Origin: Chara braunii
Lineage: Eukaryota > Streptophyta > Charophyceae > Charales > Characeae
Assembly: GCA_003427395.1 (NCBI GenBank)
Contig: BFEA01000272.1
Coordinates: 1,393,062 to 1,457,061 of the forward strand
Direction: 5' to 3'
DNA length: 64,000 nt
The position numbers were made by a program, and so were the translations under genes. The notes under the pieces are model-generated. The model was not told the DNA's origin. It worked only from the letters and a program-made list of their open reading frames with translations, and did no database searches. Numbering within the stretch: position 1 is the stretch's first letter; each line of letters begins with the position of its first letter. Below, in pieces: positions 20,722 to 33,219 of the stretch.

Positions 20722-22885
20722 TGTGACGTTCAACCTCACGCCACGTGCTGTCTTCCGGTCGAAGTGATAAAAATATGTGGAACAGGCCCTGAAATAACAA
20801 GAAAATGGTGTGCCAAGTATTTTTGGGAAAATTGAGTGTGGGGATACAGACGGAACTGAAATCCCCCGTGTGGTTCCAACTTAGTGAGAAATGGTCATAG
20901 CCACGTGGTGACATGGGAAAGAAATAGCATGCATCGCTTCCAAATATTCGTTTAATTCAAAAAACATCTCTGAACTTCCATACGGGGAACTCGACGTCTT
21001 CTCGAGCGAAAGGTAAGAGATACGCAAGTAGGATCTCTTTTTCGAGTTAAGTCTCGACACCATTCGTTACATAGTTCGAAATCCAACGTGGATGGTCTCA
21101 GCTTGGTCGCTTTTTCCTTATGTTCATTCTCGCCGCGTGTTCGATGGTGAAACCCCTTTTTCTGATAATGCTTGGTGTGCCGACAATCGCTACATACAGT
21201 GTTGGGCCAATGAGGTGTCACCGTCGTCCACGGGATGACAATCAATTCGTTAAAAAACAATAAGTACGGGGGAAAGTGAGTATCAATAATGACAAAAACA
21301 ACAATTACGAATCATGAGCACCTTGTTTCGGGAGGAAAATATATTGGCAACAACTTCTCATACGTCCCACTCACATACACGTATTCATTCATGATTATAT
21401 GGGAACGGGCGGGGTGGGGATACGAGAAGTCGACGCCCAGTTGAATCAGGGCAATCGGTCTACATGATATAAGCAAGGCTGATTGCGTATGTCTAATCAA
21501 TCCATTATTCGATCAAAGGAATAAACAGACACCATACTATGCATTATCTTTCATTCACCATGCAAAATGATCCAAGGCGTAAGTCCATGCAATCCAATCA
21601 GTCGAAAGAACAACCACCCTTCATTCGTGTGAGTAGTTAAGCATGCATCGACAGGATCATATAAACCTCCTAATTCGTTCTCGTCATTAAGGTAACAACT
21701 TAATCGATGCATATATATATATATAGTAGATCACTCAAGCATTAATCATCGGATACTGAGGAGCAAAGAGAGGGATGGGATAAGATCACCTGATCTTGTT
21801 GATCTCTTTAAATTCAACGATACTTGTCCCTGAGAAATTCGATTAAATTCAACGGGACGAGCAGGACAGGACCTCAGGAGCTGGTAGGGATGAGGGAGTT
21901 ATCAAAACATTCAGATATTTATGAAAAAAATATCAAGAGGGAGAGAGAGAGGGAGAGAGAGGTAAGGTCGAGAGGTAGACGGAGCCATAGCTTAACCGAA
22001 GAAGATGACTAAGGAAAAAAAAAAAGTTATGAGAACACAAACAGATCTGAGAAACAAAATCGACAATCCGCTGTGGACTTAGCTTCTAATATAAGAGGAG
22101 GTACCGAAGATCAAAGAGGCACAAAACTTACTCTCTTATTACGATCCCTGGCCTGGCTGCCCATGCAACCATTTGTACACATACACCTTTCTTACCCCGT
22201 TACTGGCAATCGGCCGCCACATACCAACCTCCACACCACAATGATCGTCACCCCGCCAGCTCAACTTCTACACCGACTTGCACAGATTGTGCAGTCTGTC
22301 GCGGCCACCGGGTGCGCAACCTTGCAAAACTACAGTCAGCTTGTCGGAACTTTTCGACTCGCCATACAAACATATCATCTAGCCACGACTTCCAGAAGTT
22401 GGCAGATGGGTTGGGAGAGAGCTTTGCGTATTTTATAGTTGCAAAGAGTGAGATAGAAGATGGGAGGGAACGGGGCAGAGGTAAAAGGGGGTGAAGAGAG
22501 AGTTTGGGTAAATCGCCAGGGGAAAGCCATACCGATCCCCGCAAGTTCCTTCCCAGCCAATCAGATCACAGCGTGAGGGGAGTATGCTCCTTACACGATG
22601 TCGCCTGACGACTCAAATACCCTGAGGGGGGGGGATCGGTAGGGAGTTCCTGTATGTGGATGAAGGCAGGAAGAAGAAGAGCGCGAAAAGTAGCGTGGAG
22701 CGGTGTTATACCAAAAACCCTAACAAGGGTATTCTGCGTGTTTTCTGCAAGATACGTCAGTGCATCCTTGCTCGTCTGACAGCGCACACACGAGAGGAAC
22801 ATTAGGCCCTCGGCAGGGTGAGAGGCGCGCCCAGGGTATTGACGGCGAGGCGCAACCATGCGCAGTCGGAATGTGCGTGGTGTCA
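20722..22885 (-). mobile_element. Long-LTR family 'L', copy 3 (inverted)
   Basis: Read on the minus strand it ends with CCCAAAAATACTTGGCACACC, GGCGTGAGGTTGAACGTCACA, matching the 3-prime end of copy 2 including the terminal CGTCACA. Upstream it carries PWTTVTPHWPNT-like coding-sense similarity to the same place in copy 2 (both only shadows of DNA similarity), a TATA-like box, and a start near TGACACCACGC at about 22885. It is about 2.2 kb and more diverged. A GA tract at 21939-21961 is on the opposite sense to the other copies. Confidence 0.65.
22431..22437 (-). promoter_or_regulatory. TATA-like box of long LTR copy 3
   Basis: Minus strand TATAAAA inside AACTATAAAATACGC, at the position equivalent to the TATA-like sites of copies 1 and 2. 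Confidence 0.5.
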
Positions 22886-25800
22886 CGGGCCAGAGGGACG
22901 CGTGACGTTTACTCTTATTTTTATTATTTATTTAATTATTTGTTTTTATTGAGGTTTAAGGGTTTTACCTTGATAGTCGGTTATGAGGCCGACGCCAGGC
23001 ACGGTGGCCGAAACGACAGTCAAAGACCGTGAGCTCGCCCATCGAGACTCCGGCGTGACCAAAGCGTTGACAGAATCCTGACTGCGTGGGAACATGGACC
23101 GAGGAGGTCAACGTGCGTGAAGGCCAGTGGGTGCTTGGCCCATGGCGCAAGAGGAAGCCATAGTGGTTGGGTCCGTGGTCGTGGCTTCCCTTGCGTTCCA
23201 TTTGGAGAGCGCTGGCAGCCTGAGTTGAAGGGAATCGGAGAACGTTCCGAGCGGACCTGTGGGGGCCGTGGGCTAAGGGTAGCAGGAGACGTTGCGGGAG
23301 TGCGGCCGGCCACCAGTCGTATGTCATAGAAGGTTCGAGTGTGGGCATGCCCACCAAGACTCGATAGATGGGGGTTGTGCCTTTGGCACAGGGGGGCGTC
23401 TCGAGGGATGGGCGCCAAGGCCGAGGTCGCGGTGGCCGTGGTGTCCACACGGGACCCTTCCCCAGCTCTCACTCGATTTGCACTGGAAGTTGCCTCCTCG
23501 AGGCTTGAGATACAGACTTCGCAACAGTTCTACGTCCGCCTGCTGGTCGCGGCGGAAGAGTGTCGGCATTGGAGCGTAGTTTTGCGTTGGCAAGTAGAGG
23601 CACGGAGGACCGAGTGAACCTGGGCGTGAAGCGCCGCCACATGCGTCCGGATGAAGGAGAAAATGCGGCAGGCGGCATGGTGGAAGGAAGAGTGTGCAAC
23701 ATCAAGATACGAATAACTTGCCCGATTTTTGTCGAAATTGGGTGAAGTAAAAGGCGATTCCTTGGTTTTGAAGGATGGCGAAGCTGATTTTGAAGTTAAT
23801 TTGAGTAGAGGATTAGTAGATATAGAGGTAGGAAAGAAAACTAGTGCACGAGAGCATCCGAAAGGTGGATATGGCCGCTCGAGAAAATCATAAGTTCGCT
23901 TGATTCTCGACGAAATCAAGCAAGGGAGGAGTCTACATGAAGGTTTTCTGGTGGTGCGAATGTGATAGTAAAGTCAATTAGGACGTTAGATTAGTAGTAT
24001 GAGACTTAGTAGGAAAAATGGTGCACGATAGTTAGAGGTGGCAGAGAGAAGAAACAAGAAAAAAACAAGCATATTCTGCTCGTTTCGAATCAGGCTTGAA
24101 GGAAGGAAGTGGTACTTAGGGGTTTTCTTATAGGGCGATTTGAGTGGTAGTGTTAGATTTGGGAGATAGAGGATGAGACTTAAGTTGGGTTTGTAAGTGG
24201 TTGCGCAAAGGAGGAGGTAGACTAAGGGTGAAGATGTATCTTTCCATGTTTTTAGCGGAAGATTTATTCTATTATTGCCCGTCGTTCTTATGGGGGTTGC
24301 GACGGGGCAACAGCTGGGTTGGAGATTTACCTGGTGGCTGGAGCGCTGCTAAACTTGAACGGGTCGATGGTAGCAACTTCTCTCAAGGGTAGGTACAATA
24401 GTGCAGCGGATGGGAATCAGCGAGAGCAGAGATGTTCGCTATGCAGGGCATTTGGTGCAAGGTGAGCTGAAGGTCGGGTTCACTGCGCTGAGGTCGCCCG
24501 CTAGGTCCAGCGGCGCTTTGGGAGGCGTATTCCGCCACGTTTCAGCATAAGTTTTGTTCTGGTTTGGCATATTCGGGGAGATGAGTGTGAACACAGGACG
24601 AACTACGACAGGTCACAGGAGGGATGAGGATGAGGATAATGATGTGAGGGCAGCGAGGTACGTACCTGGTCCTGGTGATGATCTACAAGGGCGACAATGC
24701 TTACACTCCCATTTATGGTTACTGATGTCAAGGCATCATATTGCCAGGCTGAAGACTGCCACCAGTTATATAGTGGCAGTCTGAGCGTTGAGTGCCAAAG
24801 GAGAAAGGAGGGTTTGTATCAGCATTGATGATCCGTGTGCCTCTCGTCCCGATGGCTGCGCATCTGTTTGTGCTTCTGCTTGCGTTGCTTTTCGTTTAGG
24901 TGGTGTTGTTGTATGTGCATGCACTCAAGATCCTTCTGTTGTGCGTTGTACCCTACGGTATTCGTCTTTTTTTGTGGAGGTCATTTCCTTGTCTGTAACC
25001 AGCTCGTTTTCGCTGGACCATTAAAGTCCGGTGAACCTTGTTAGGAGGTCAACCGGGTGGCTGAAAAGTGAGGGAGGACAAATAGATAGTACCGTAGTAG
25101 AGAGAGGAAGAGAGTGGGAGACAGAGGAGGACTTACCTGCGCATGTACACCGGGATCGCGGTGGTCATCTGATCCAGCAACGAGGGGTGAGCAATGCGCT
25201 GCTTATGATCAACTGAGTGACCGGGGGCAGGGAATAAGGCTGGATTGTGACCTACTATGATCGAACTGTTGTCGTACCTATCTGTGTTGCAGTAGTTCGA
25301 GCACAGTACTGTGGGTTTGACTATTTTTCACTGTGAAGCTTCCATCTTAGGGGCTCAACTATTACTAGCATCATGCTGGGCGTCGTGATCATTGTTGCAG
25401 GCATTTGAACTTGTTGTATGTATTATTGAGCGGACTGCTGCTGCGGTTGGATCGTACCGTCGTGCTTCTGGTCTGACAAAATAACAAAGGAGGCAAAGCA
25501 AGAGAGATGGGAGAGTCGGTTTGGAGTAAGGATACTCGTACCCGTTCGCGATTGCGGCCTGCAAGGTTGACTTTTGCGAATGCCCTTACTTGAAAAGTGG
25601 TAGGGAGCACTCAGCTGGTGATCTGACTAGAGGAATGTTTGTGATGCCGGTTACGTTTCTGACTGTGCACACTTGCGCTGTGAACAACGTTTAGCAAAGT
25701 TCATTGTTGCGAGTGGGAAGGGCATCAAAGAGTCAACAGCCGACAGGTTGACTTCGGTTTGACCAGCTACTGTTCGTTTTGGCGACCATTGCGGGACCCT

Positions 25801-26300
25801 CAGGCTTACCGAGATTTCAAGGCCCTCTCTTGGGAGTTGAGTTTGTCCTCCTCTTGTATCCCGAGAGTCTGAAAACCCCTCCTTCTGCCCTTCTTACTCT
25901 TGAGTCTAGTCTGTGGTTACGAGAGGAAGGCGATAGGCGGGATTGCAACCCGTAGGACTGCAGCAAGACTCTGTGGGGAGTCTGCCCACCGATTGCGGGA
26001 GCTCTGTCGAAACTCGGGAGGAGTTCTGGAGGCAGGGAATTGAAAGGTAATCATTGACTTTCCCTCTATAAACCCAGTTATAACCCCTATCTGTACATCT
26101 TTCTACATTTTGACTGAGTATATTGCATGCATCCCATATTGTTTTTGAGTTTGACTTTCAGAATATAACTCAGATTTAAGTAAAGGAAGGCATGTGCAAG
26201 CTCAGTTTCAGTTTTGTTGTTTGACTAAAAACAGATTGTGAAAAGGGATTGCATTTGGGGGAAAGATGGAAGAAAGGTTGTATTGCTTGTGTCTGACTGG
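22886..26300. other. Unassigned interval
   Basis: 22960-23660 is GC-rich with overlapping frames on both strands but no domain I recognise. 23700-26050 is mixed composition with short frames only. A TATAAA at 26067-26072 (CCCTCTATAAACCCAG) could be a promoter core, possibly of the repeat unit that follows, but nothing confirms transcription. Confidence 0.3.
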
Positions 26301-26319
26301 GTCAACCAATGGCTGGGAG

Positions 26320-26985
26320 AGTCTCCATAAGGTTGGAGGGCCCGGTGCTATGTTTATTTTCGATTGTTTTAAGGACCAGACAGGTTCCCATAAGTTTGGG
26401 TGGTCTCGTTGCTTTGACTTGTGATGATTGTTTGTGATTGTTTTTTCAGGGACCAAGCAGGTTTCCATAAGATTGGATGGCTTGGCTGCCTTGTTTCGTT
26501 TGGGATTTTCTGATGTTTATTTATTTCTTCTTGTTTATTTTGAGGGGAATTTAGGCAAAGGACTGAACAGGTTCCCATAAGATTGGGTGGTCTTGGTCCA
26601 ATGTCACGAAAATGATGAAACCATAAGGTTAAATTTGTTTATATTTTATATTACTTACTTGTGAACAGGCTAGTCAGACATTTTTTCATAAGATTGGATG
26701 GTCAGACTTAGCTTATCACCAACTGAAGAGAGTATGAATTAAGAATAAAAATTATGGTAAGAAGGGACAGGTTGAACCTTGATCTAAGATGATCGGTTCA
26801 GTTATATGTTACCTTAAAAGACAAAGTACAGACAATTATATATAACTTGGATATTTAAATGGTCCAGGGCGACTAGGCTGACTAACCTAGTCATATGCCC
26901 AAAGAAGAGAAAATTTGTAGTGTCCTGTGTTTGTGTATATTATATGGCTGAGTTAGGCAGGTTCCCATAAGATTGGGTGGTCTAG
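26320..26985 (+). repeat. Irregularly spaced 26-bp motif, about six copies
   Basis: CAGGTTCCCATAAG-TTGG-TGG-CT type motifs occur at about 26320 (partial), 26381, 26458, 26568, 26681 (partial) and 26957. The 26-bp core is conserved while the 50-250 bp between copies is unrelated in sequence and length. Minus-strand frames across it give a repeated HP-LW-P-WSL peptide, but with stops between copies. Confidence 0.7.
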
Positions 26986-27249
26986 CTTTATGCCTTATGT
27001 AAGTTGGGTATAAAGGGATAAATCATTGAAAGACTATGAATTATTGTTTGATAACTTGACTTTGGGACTGCTGATAGTATTTACCTTTGTGGTTTGGCCT
27101 TGCATGTGGCAGAATGAGATTACTACTTAGTCTGAGTTTCAGCTTGGTAGGTAGTTGTTTTAGTTGCTCGCCACGTGCTAGAGCTATAAGAGTTCGTTTC
27201 AATTCCTGCATTTTCTGAGCTAAGTTTTTTTAACTTGGATCAATTCTTG

Positions 27250-28990
27250 TTTTTTATAGGATCATTTGTTATACTTGTCTTTGTATAAATTTTTGTAAGC
27301 TACTTTCTCTACGAGTAGTGCTGCCGAAGTTTTTGCAAATACAAGGAGTTAGTCAAATTTGACTTTTCAAAGTTCAACTTGTCTAATCTTTATATGTGGC
27401 TTAGTAAAAATCTGGAAAGTTTAAGGGAGTGTTGCCCAAATTTTTGCTAATTCAGGGAGTTAGGCAAAATTTGACTTTGGAAAGTTGAAGATTATTGTTT
27501 TTTTTATACTCGGGTTGATATAAATTATGAAAAGACACTTTTCCTACGGGGAGCGTTGCCGAAATTTTCTTAGTTTAAAGGAGTTAGATTATATTATAAC
27601 AGGTGACGATTCTAGTGATTCATTCTGTATGGGGAGATTCTGCCATAAGTCTACCTTTCTTAGGGCATTGGCTTGGAGATAAACGTAGAATTAGTTATCA
27701 GAAAGATTTTAAGTGAGAGCGGGATATGGGGATTTATTCTCCATACACTTATAAGCTTAGTTTGAGAATCGAATTGTCTTGTGTTACATGATCTTTTGAT
27801 CGTTTGGATTCAGGATTGAGACTAAATTCAACTTGATCCCATGAAGATCATCTTCTGTTATCACTGATAACATGTCGGTCGATTGATCGCCAACTCGTCG
27901 ACTCACGACACAACTTTGCTTACACCTGTACCTCAACTTGATTGTCTTAGCCTTGAGATTTGATATGTTTCTTTGAGGGTTTTAATCGAACTTCTTTTAA
28001 TGGTCATTATAAATAACTTATGAGGTTTATGGAAAGTTGGACTATGACTGGGGCTTGAGCGTGTGAGGCGTGGTGTGAGTTACAGGGAACAGTAAAATTG
28101 ACCACATTGTTGTATGGCAATGTAGCTATTGTGTGTGTCTGTGTTTTATGCAGGTTAGTATTTCGGAATTTGGTATATGAGCCGCACCTTGGAGACAGTG
28201 AGAATGACAAACACAATCTGCATACCTGATGGGTTTATGCTTCCCCTTCTTTTATTTTATCTCGAGCTCTGATTTGATATATGAGTGTTGGGATGTTTAT
28301 TTATTGATTGATTGATTTTGCTTGTTAATTTTTATAGTTGGACGTTGTAGTCCGTGGCAGTCGTCAAAGTCAAACCCCTTGATTTCTCTCTAGACCCTAG
28401 ATGATGAAGTTGGTCTCCACGGCGATAAGAGATGATTGTCACCACAAGTACGAACCTGTGTACCACCCACCCTCCGCAGGGTGCAGAAGAAGGTGTGGTT
28501 CTCAACCGCACTTGGCGGTTGTCTAGCGTCGAGAGATTAACCCCTCAAGGCGTGTGTCAGCCGACACTTGAGTGTCAATGCGACCCTCGAGATTAACGAG
28601 GACCGCATGAGTATGGGTACTACATAGTACGCCATCATTACGAATGCTTGCGTATGCATGCATTGCTAGTCGATACGAGCTAGCCCTGCGTCCACACGGA
28701 TTTATACTAAGTCTCACGCGCGACGCCTATCCGATTTTCGCATCAGGGAGTTATGGGATGGCTACTAAGGGAATAGAAGTGTTGTCGCGTTGTTTGTTCT
28801 GTGTCGTTCTGTATATGTGCGTGAGCGTGCGTGTTTTAATTTTTATGTTCTTAGAGTGGTGTACTCGTGGTACGTGGGATGCGTCATAGTCGACCGATGA
28901 CGAACCGTGTTCGGGACTTCAACCCCTCAGTGCGCCGGTTCGCGTGCGGGTCCGATAGAGGCGTAAAACCACGCGTACCAGAGAGAAGCG
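27250..28990 (+). mobile_element. Dispersed repeat family 'R', copy A
   Basis: It aligns in the same orientation with 49240-51400. Shared landmarks: CTGCCGAA-TTTTT-CAAAT, GGCACAACTTT / CACAACTTTGCTT with TACCTCAAC, TGGGGCTTG-GTG--GAGGCG, ACAGTAAA-TT-AC, GTACTACATAGTACGCCATCA against GTACATAGTACTCCATCA, TTTATACTAAG / TTTATATGAATTTTCGC, and CGGGTCCGAT-AGGCGT near the end. At 27305-27600 a roughly 118-bp submodule (GTGCTGCCGAAGTTTTTGC and variants) is tandemly repeated three times. Non-coding and LTR-like in character; the class is inferred. Confidence 0.65.
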
Positions 28991-30107
28991 CGGAGAGAGA
29001 GGTGATGAAAAACAGTTACAGATAGAGGAAAGAAGACGTGAAGAATAGAGAGGGGAAGATGGCATGAGGATAGTGGGAAGTGAGGGAAGTTTTCTTACAT
29101 GGCGCCCGTACAGAAACAGAAATGTACCAAAACAGTTATGTCCCGTCCATTCTAGCTCTAAAACTAATTCAAGATTGAGAAATTCAAACACGATGTATGC
29201 GCGCGAGATTGGACGTAGGAAAAATCATACGCCTACAATTCATATCCTACTGAAAATTCACAGAGCCTTCAAGGGCTAATTTAAGAACATTCAGTTGCTA
29301 GAAAGGACACGTTAATGGGAACTGCGGCCACAAATTCCAGAATAACCAACTGCTGAACACAATTCCTAGCGCTCTCACTAAGGTGCTCGTAAGTCCTCCA
29401 TAAACTCGTGGATCGATGGAGAGAAATCGTGAAAAGTCCTTAGAACGAAAAACAACAAGTCTTAAACATGGGAGGGTCTCGTCGGCCATTGATTCCATGC
29501 ATACCACAACCAAGAAGAAGGGTACCCCTAAAGTCCATTAGAGATTAAAAAAAAAAACATGAATAACAAAACTCCGAGCTTCGAAAGTTCGTTCAGGTAC
29601 GGAAGTTGGACGTTACAAGGAACTGAGTGGTCGATTGTGGGTCACCGTCTACGGGTGGTTATCTTCACCAGATTCCAACCAGGGACTACGGATGAGAGCA
29701 CGAGTGGGGAAAGTTGGATGCAGGTCTCGCAAGGATCCCAGAAGGCATGGGACACAGGGTGGCCAAGAGATGTTAGCATAGACCGACCGCCGGTGCTTCT
29801 GCCAATGAAGTACAGATGCAATCAGGCCGGGGTCACCACGTCCCACCGGCCTCACCAACTTGCACCGTACCAATGCCTCACATGGGCACAGCGGACCAAC
29901 TACAGCCGGCTTCCCAGGCCGACTGCAGCACGGAGGATGTAGACGAAACCTAAGACCCAAGAAGGGGGGTATGCAACATAGATACGACCCCAGGTTCACC
30001 TACCACAGACCTCGCAGTCCCAAGTGGAACTGACCTGATGCAACCACATCCCTGCCCACCCGCCCCAAGACCCTCTGGACTCTGACCTACTCAATGAAAG
30101 ACAAAAA
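28991..30107. other. Unassigned interval before the LINE remnant
   Basis: Short frames on both strands; none carries a recognisable domain. The last 300 bp may be the 5-prime part of the LINE ORF1 that follows, as the frame reads LDSDLLNERQK just before the first ATG. Confidence 0.3.
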
Positions 30108-30464
30108 TTGCTACAGATACTAGAGCGAGGTTGTGGTATTCAACCCCTTTCCAAGATAGGGTTTTTGCTGCTACCAGTTCACAAGGAGGAAAGGTGGGAG
30201 ATCGGTCTCTACGATCCCCCCCAAACCAAATACAAGGAGGTTACACTGAAAAGGCATGGACTCCTGTTTTCTCTCCCTGCACAGTTCGTTTACGGAGCAA
30301 AGTCTGAGATACGCAAAACAGAATGTATTGCAGAAAATTGCCAACCGGAAGCAACAGTTGTTCTGTCGCTGAAAGTTGGCTCCGAACTTGAAAGGATAGC
30401 CACCAGAGACCTCTTCACCCTTATTGTGCATAACAAAGGGCCAGGCCCCAAATGCCACTCATAA
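30108..30464 (+). pseudogene. LINE ORF1-like C-terminal region
   Basis: This 118-codon clean frame (LERGCGIQPL, YDPPQTKYKEVTLKRHGL, ECIAENCQPEATVVLSLKVG) ends about 220 bp before an APE-type endonuclease on the same strand, the position of ORF1 in a two-ORF LINE. A diverged relative (LVKKRDVYLFGSDLE) precedes another endonuclease start at 45.6 kb. No nucleic-acid-binding motif is visible, so the ORF1 call rests on context. Confidence 0.45.
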
Positions 30465-30679
30465 TTCCCCACTTAACCTGCAAATTATCAATGTTTATTA
30501 ACGCTAGTGGCACTTGGAGGGAAGGGGATCTTCTCACCATCCTTACCACCATACTCGAGAGTGGAATTCTGCAGGGAGGGGAATTGAACTCCAATATCCG
30601 GGAGTGACTTTAAATTACATGACTCAAGTAATGCACTGTACGGAAAAGATAAGCCATGGACTGACGGGAAGAGGGAAAT

Positions 30680-31630
30680 AAACCTTGACATCCACACCCT
30701 GAATGTCAATGCGCAAGCTTTTGCTAACCCCGACAAAAAACTGGCCATATGGGAGCAGATTCAGGGTGTGGACGGCATGGACTAGTCTGATGTTGTCTAT
30801 CTCTTGGAAACCCATTTAATGGACACAACAAAACACAATAGTGCACACAAGGAGGTATGGTCATACCAAGTCTTCTAGGCCCACTCACCACGCCCCAGGA
30901 GTGTAGGGTGATCATCAAGCTCCCGCCTAGCCTTAAGGTGGAACCAGTCAACTGGTCAATGGACCAGCAGGAACGGCATTGGGTCTTCAGCCTTGCGATG
31001 CTGGACTTACAGGTTGTGGGCCTTGGGCCATCCTCTGTGTGTATGCCCCAATGAAGTAGGGGCCAGGAATGCCTTTTCTTAGTCTCTTCAAACACAAATC
31101 CCTAAAGGTATCCACGTCATCATAGCTGGTGATTTCAGTGCTGCCCCTGACCACTGACTTGATCGGCGGAGTATCTTGACCCCATGCCTGCCGTATATGG
31201 AAACTGATGAACAAATCATCACGGATCTTTGCTCATCCCTAAGCCCATATGACAGTTTTCGTCGGACGTCTCCGACCCAATGCACCTACACTTGTTTTCA
31301 TAAATGTGCAACAACTCGATCCTCTGATCTTGGATTGTCCTTATTGTGATGTCAGATTAGCTTCAAGGAGCTCTGAAAATTGTAGAGGTCTTCCTTCCTA
31401 ACCTCTATCCTGGGCTAGACCATGTCATGTGTACAGCCATGCTATCGTTCTCTGAGAAACTCGACCAAGGTCCTGATTTCGATAACTTGAAGTTCAACTC
31501 TTCCTTGTTATCGATGGAAAACTTGCAAGACCTATATTAAGGATGTTTGGTCCTTTTAGAGATCACATAGAGACACTCTCCAAGATGACATTCTCTGGTT
31601 TAATAATAAACTGATATTTGTAGCCCGGAA
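30680..31630 (+). pseudogene. LINE APE-type endonuclease and linker, decayed
   Basis: Across several frames it reads DIHTLNVNAQAFANPDKKL, WEQIQGVDGMD, SDVVYLLETHL (with a stop just before), VCMPQ/VYAP, then IPKGIHVIIAGDFSAAPDH and TQCTYTCFHKC...TTRSSDLGLSLL. These correspond to the ordered APE motifs: N-terminal strand, L-ETH, AGDFN and the SR-D region. After it GPDFDNLKFNSSLLSMENLQD matches the linker that leads to RT. No RT follows; the sequence enters a T run at 31640. Stops at about 30786 and 31159 and frame changes show decay. Confidence 0.8.
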
Positions 31631-31639
31631 ATCTAATGG

Positions 31640-31666
31640 TTTTTTTTTTTTTTTTTTTTTTTTTTT
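31640..31666 (+). repeat. Poly-T tract
   Basis: 27 T in a row mark the end of the LINE-like sequence. It may be the reverse-strand poly-A tail of a retroposed segment to its right (31667-32415), which has C-rich, weakly coding sequence I cannot assign. Confidence 0.8.
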
Positions 31667-33212
31667 AGGGCCAGGGTTTTGTAGAGGCCAAGGACCAGAC
31701 CCGCAGTGATTGCTGGCAGTGGCAGCCTATGGTTGTCCTGACAAGATAGGCCACCTACCCTACCCATCCCCACGTTAACATTCCCAACGCACCCCCTGTC
31801 CCTACTATCCTACCTCAGTGTGACCAGCACTCAGGACCATCACCCTACCAGTATTGAGGGCAACTTGGACCAGACATCGGTGACAATCACCAAGGCTGGG
31901 CCAACCCCCCAGGCCTAGTGGAAGCAGAAGCGGACGCACCTTGCTGTAACAGGAACTTCGGAAACTAGGCTCATGCAATCTTCGACAGGCCCAATTAAAA
32001 GAGTCTACTGAGCAGTACCTAAGAAAGGCAAGCCGGCACCCACAAATACATCCTACCGTCTTTCCCCTAACTTACCCAAGGGTAGGCGGAACTCAGACTA
32101 GTCGGAACGACTTATATCCCTTCCCTACCCTAGAGCTAAGCCATGCGTGAGTAGACCCTGTTTTGTACCTTATAGAGCCCCCCAGCCCGGTGTCGTCCAC
32201 CAAGGTAGCTTTTCTTTTCTTCGTTGTGCAACCCTTGCCTCCCGCCAGTATCTAGGACTGCTTTGCACGCCCCGGGTATGATCGGGTTCGACCTTTGCTG
32301 CCCCTACCCGTTTAGACTCCTAACCCCTCCCCTTTCGGTGACTCTCTTCTCTTGGAAACCTGGATACTCGAACGAGACCCGAGCAGTCAAATCCCGGCGC
32401 AAGACAGAGACAAGCAGACTGTGACGAACCACTTTCTGTGCTGCACGGCTTCCTGCGCGATGGCAATGAGGGGTCCTAAGATGGGAAGGTTGGGCCAATT
32501 ACGGGAGATGGGATCGACGAGAAATTGCATCGGTATCCTTGGTTGTTCCTCTTTTTACGTCGTTTTTTTTTGGATGGCTGGGGTCAGGGCTGGGCAAGTC
32601 CCGGGATGGTCGATTGAGTAGCTGGCGCGCCGACAGAGGCGCGATTAATAATGTTTGACGTCGCTTCTTTCTTGTTCTATTGTCGGTTTTTTGGCGCGGT
32701 AATCGCGCAGGAAGTTTTGCTTCCTTTTTAATTTCCTTTTCGAATTTTGTCAAGCCCTCGATGGCTCTCGGAATTTCGGACTCTCTTTTCGGGATTTGTG
32801 CTTTAATAAAGTTCCTTTTGTATTTTTGCGTAAATAGAAAAATAGAAATTTAGGAATTTAGGAATTTAGGAATTCGGAATTTTTTTTTGCCGCGTGGTGC
32901 CCTTTGCTCGCGCGTTTCTTTTTGCGGCTGCAACGGATCTCTGATTAGTTGGCGCCCTTAATCTTGCGTGTAACTGTAATTTTGGGCGGGGTGCCCTCGT
33001 AACTGTATATTTCTTCTTGAGCTTCGTCTTTCCCACCCCCTCTTTCTTCTTTGCTGTGTCAAATTGGCCCGCGGGCTGCGTGATCGGATCGATGCGTGGA
33101 GAGTGGCTATGTCCCCCATGCCGCGATCTGGCCACACAGAACGCAGACACTCCCTCCCCTTCTCTCCTTCTAAACCCTTACAATTCTGTGTTCTTCGCGC
33201 ATGCATGCACGC

Positions 33213-33219
33213 TATAAAT
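33213..33219 (+). promoter_or_regulatory. TATA-like box of long LTR copy 2
   Basis: TATAAAT in CACGCTATAAATTTCGG at the position equivalent to the TATA-like sites of copies 1 and 3, about 790 bp into the LTR. Confidence 0.55.

Noticed and set aside
22965-23617. Overlapping 90-160-codon frames on both strands in a GC-rich segment
   Set aside because: No domain or consistent codon pattern on either strand.
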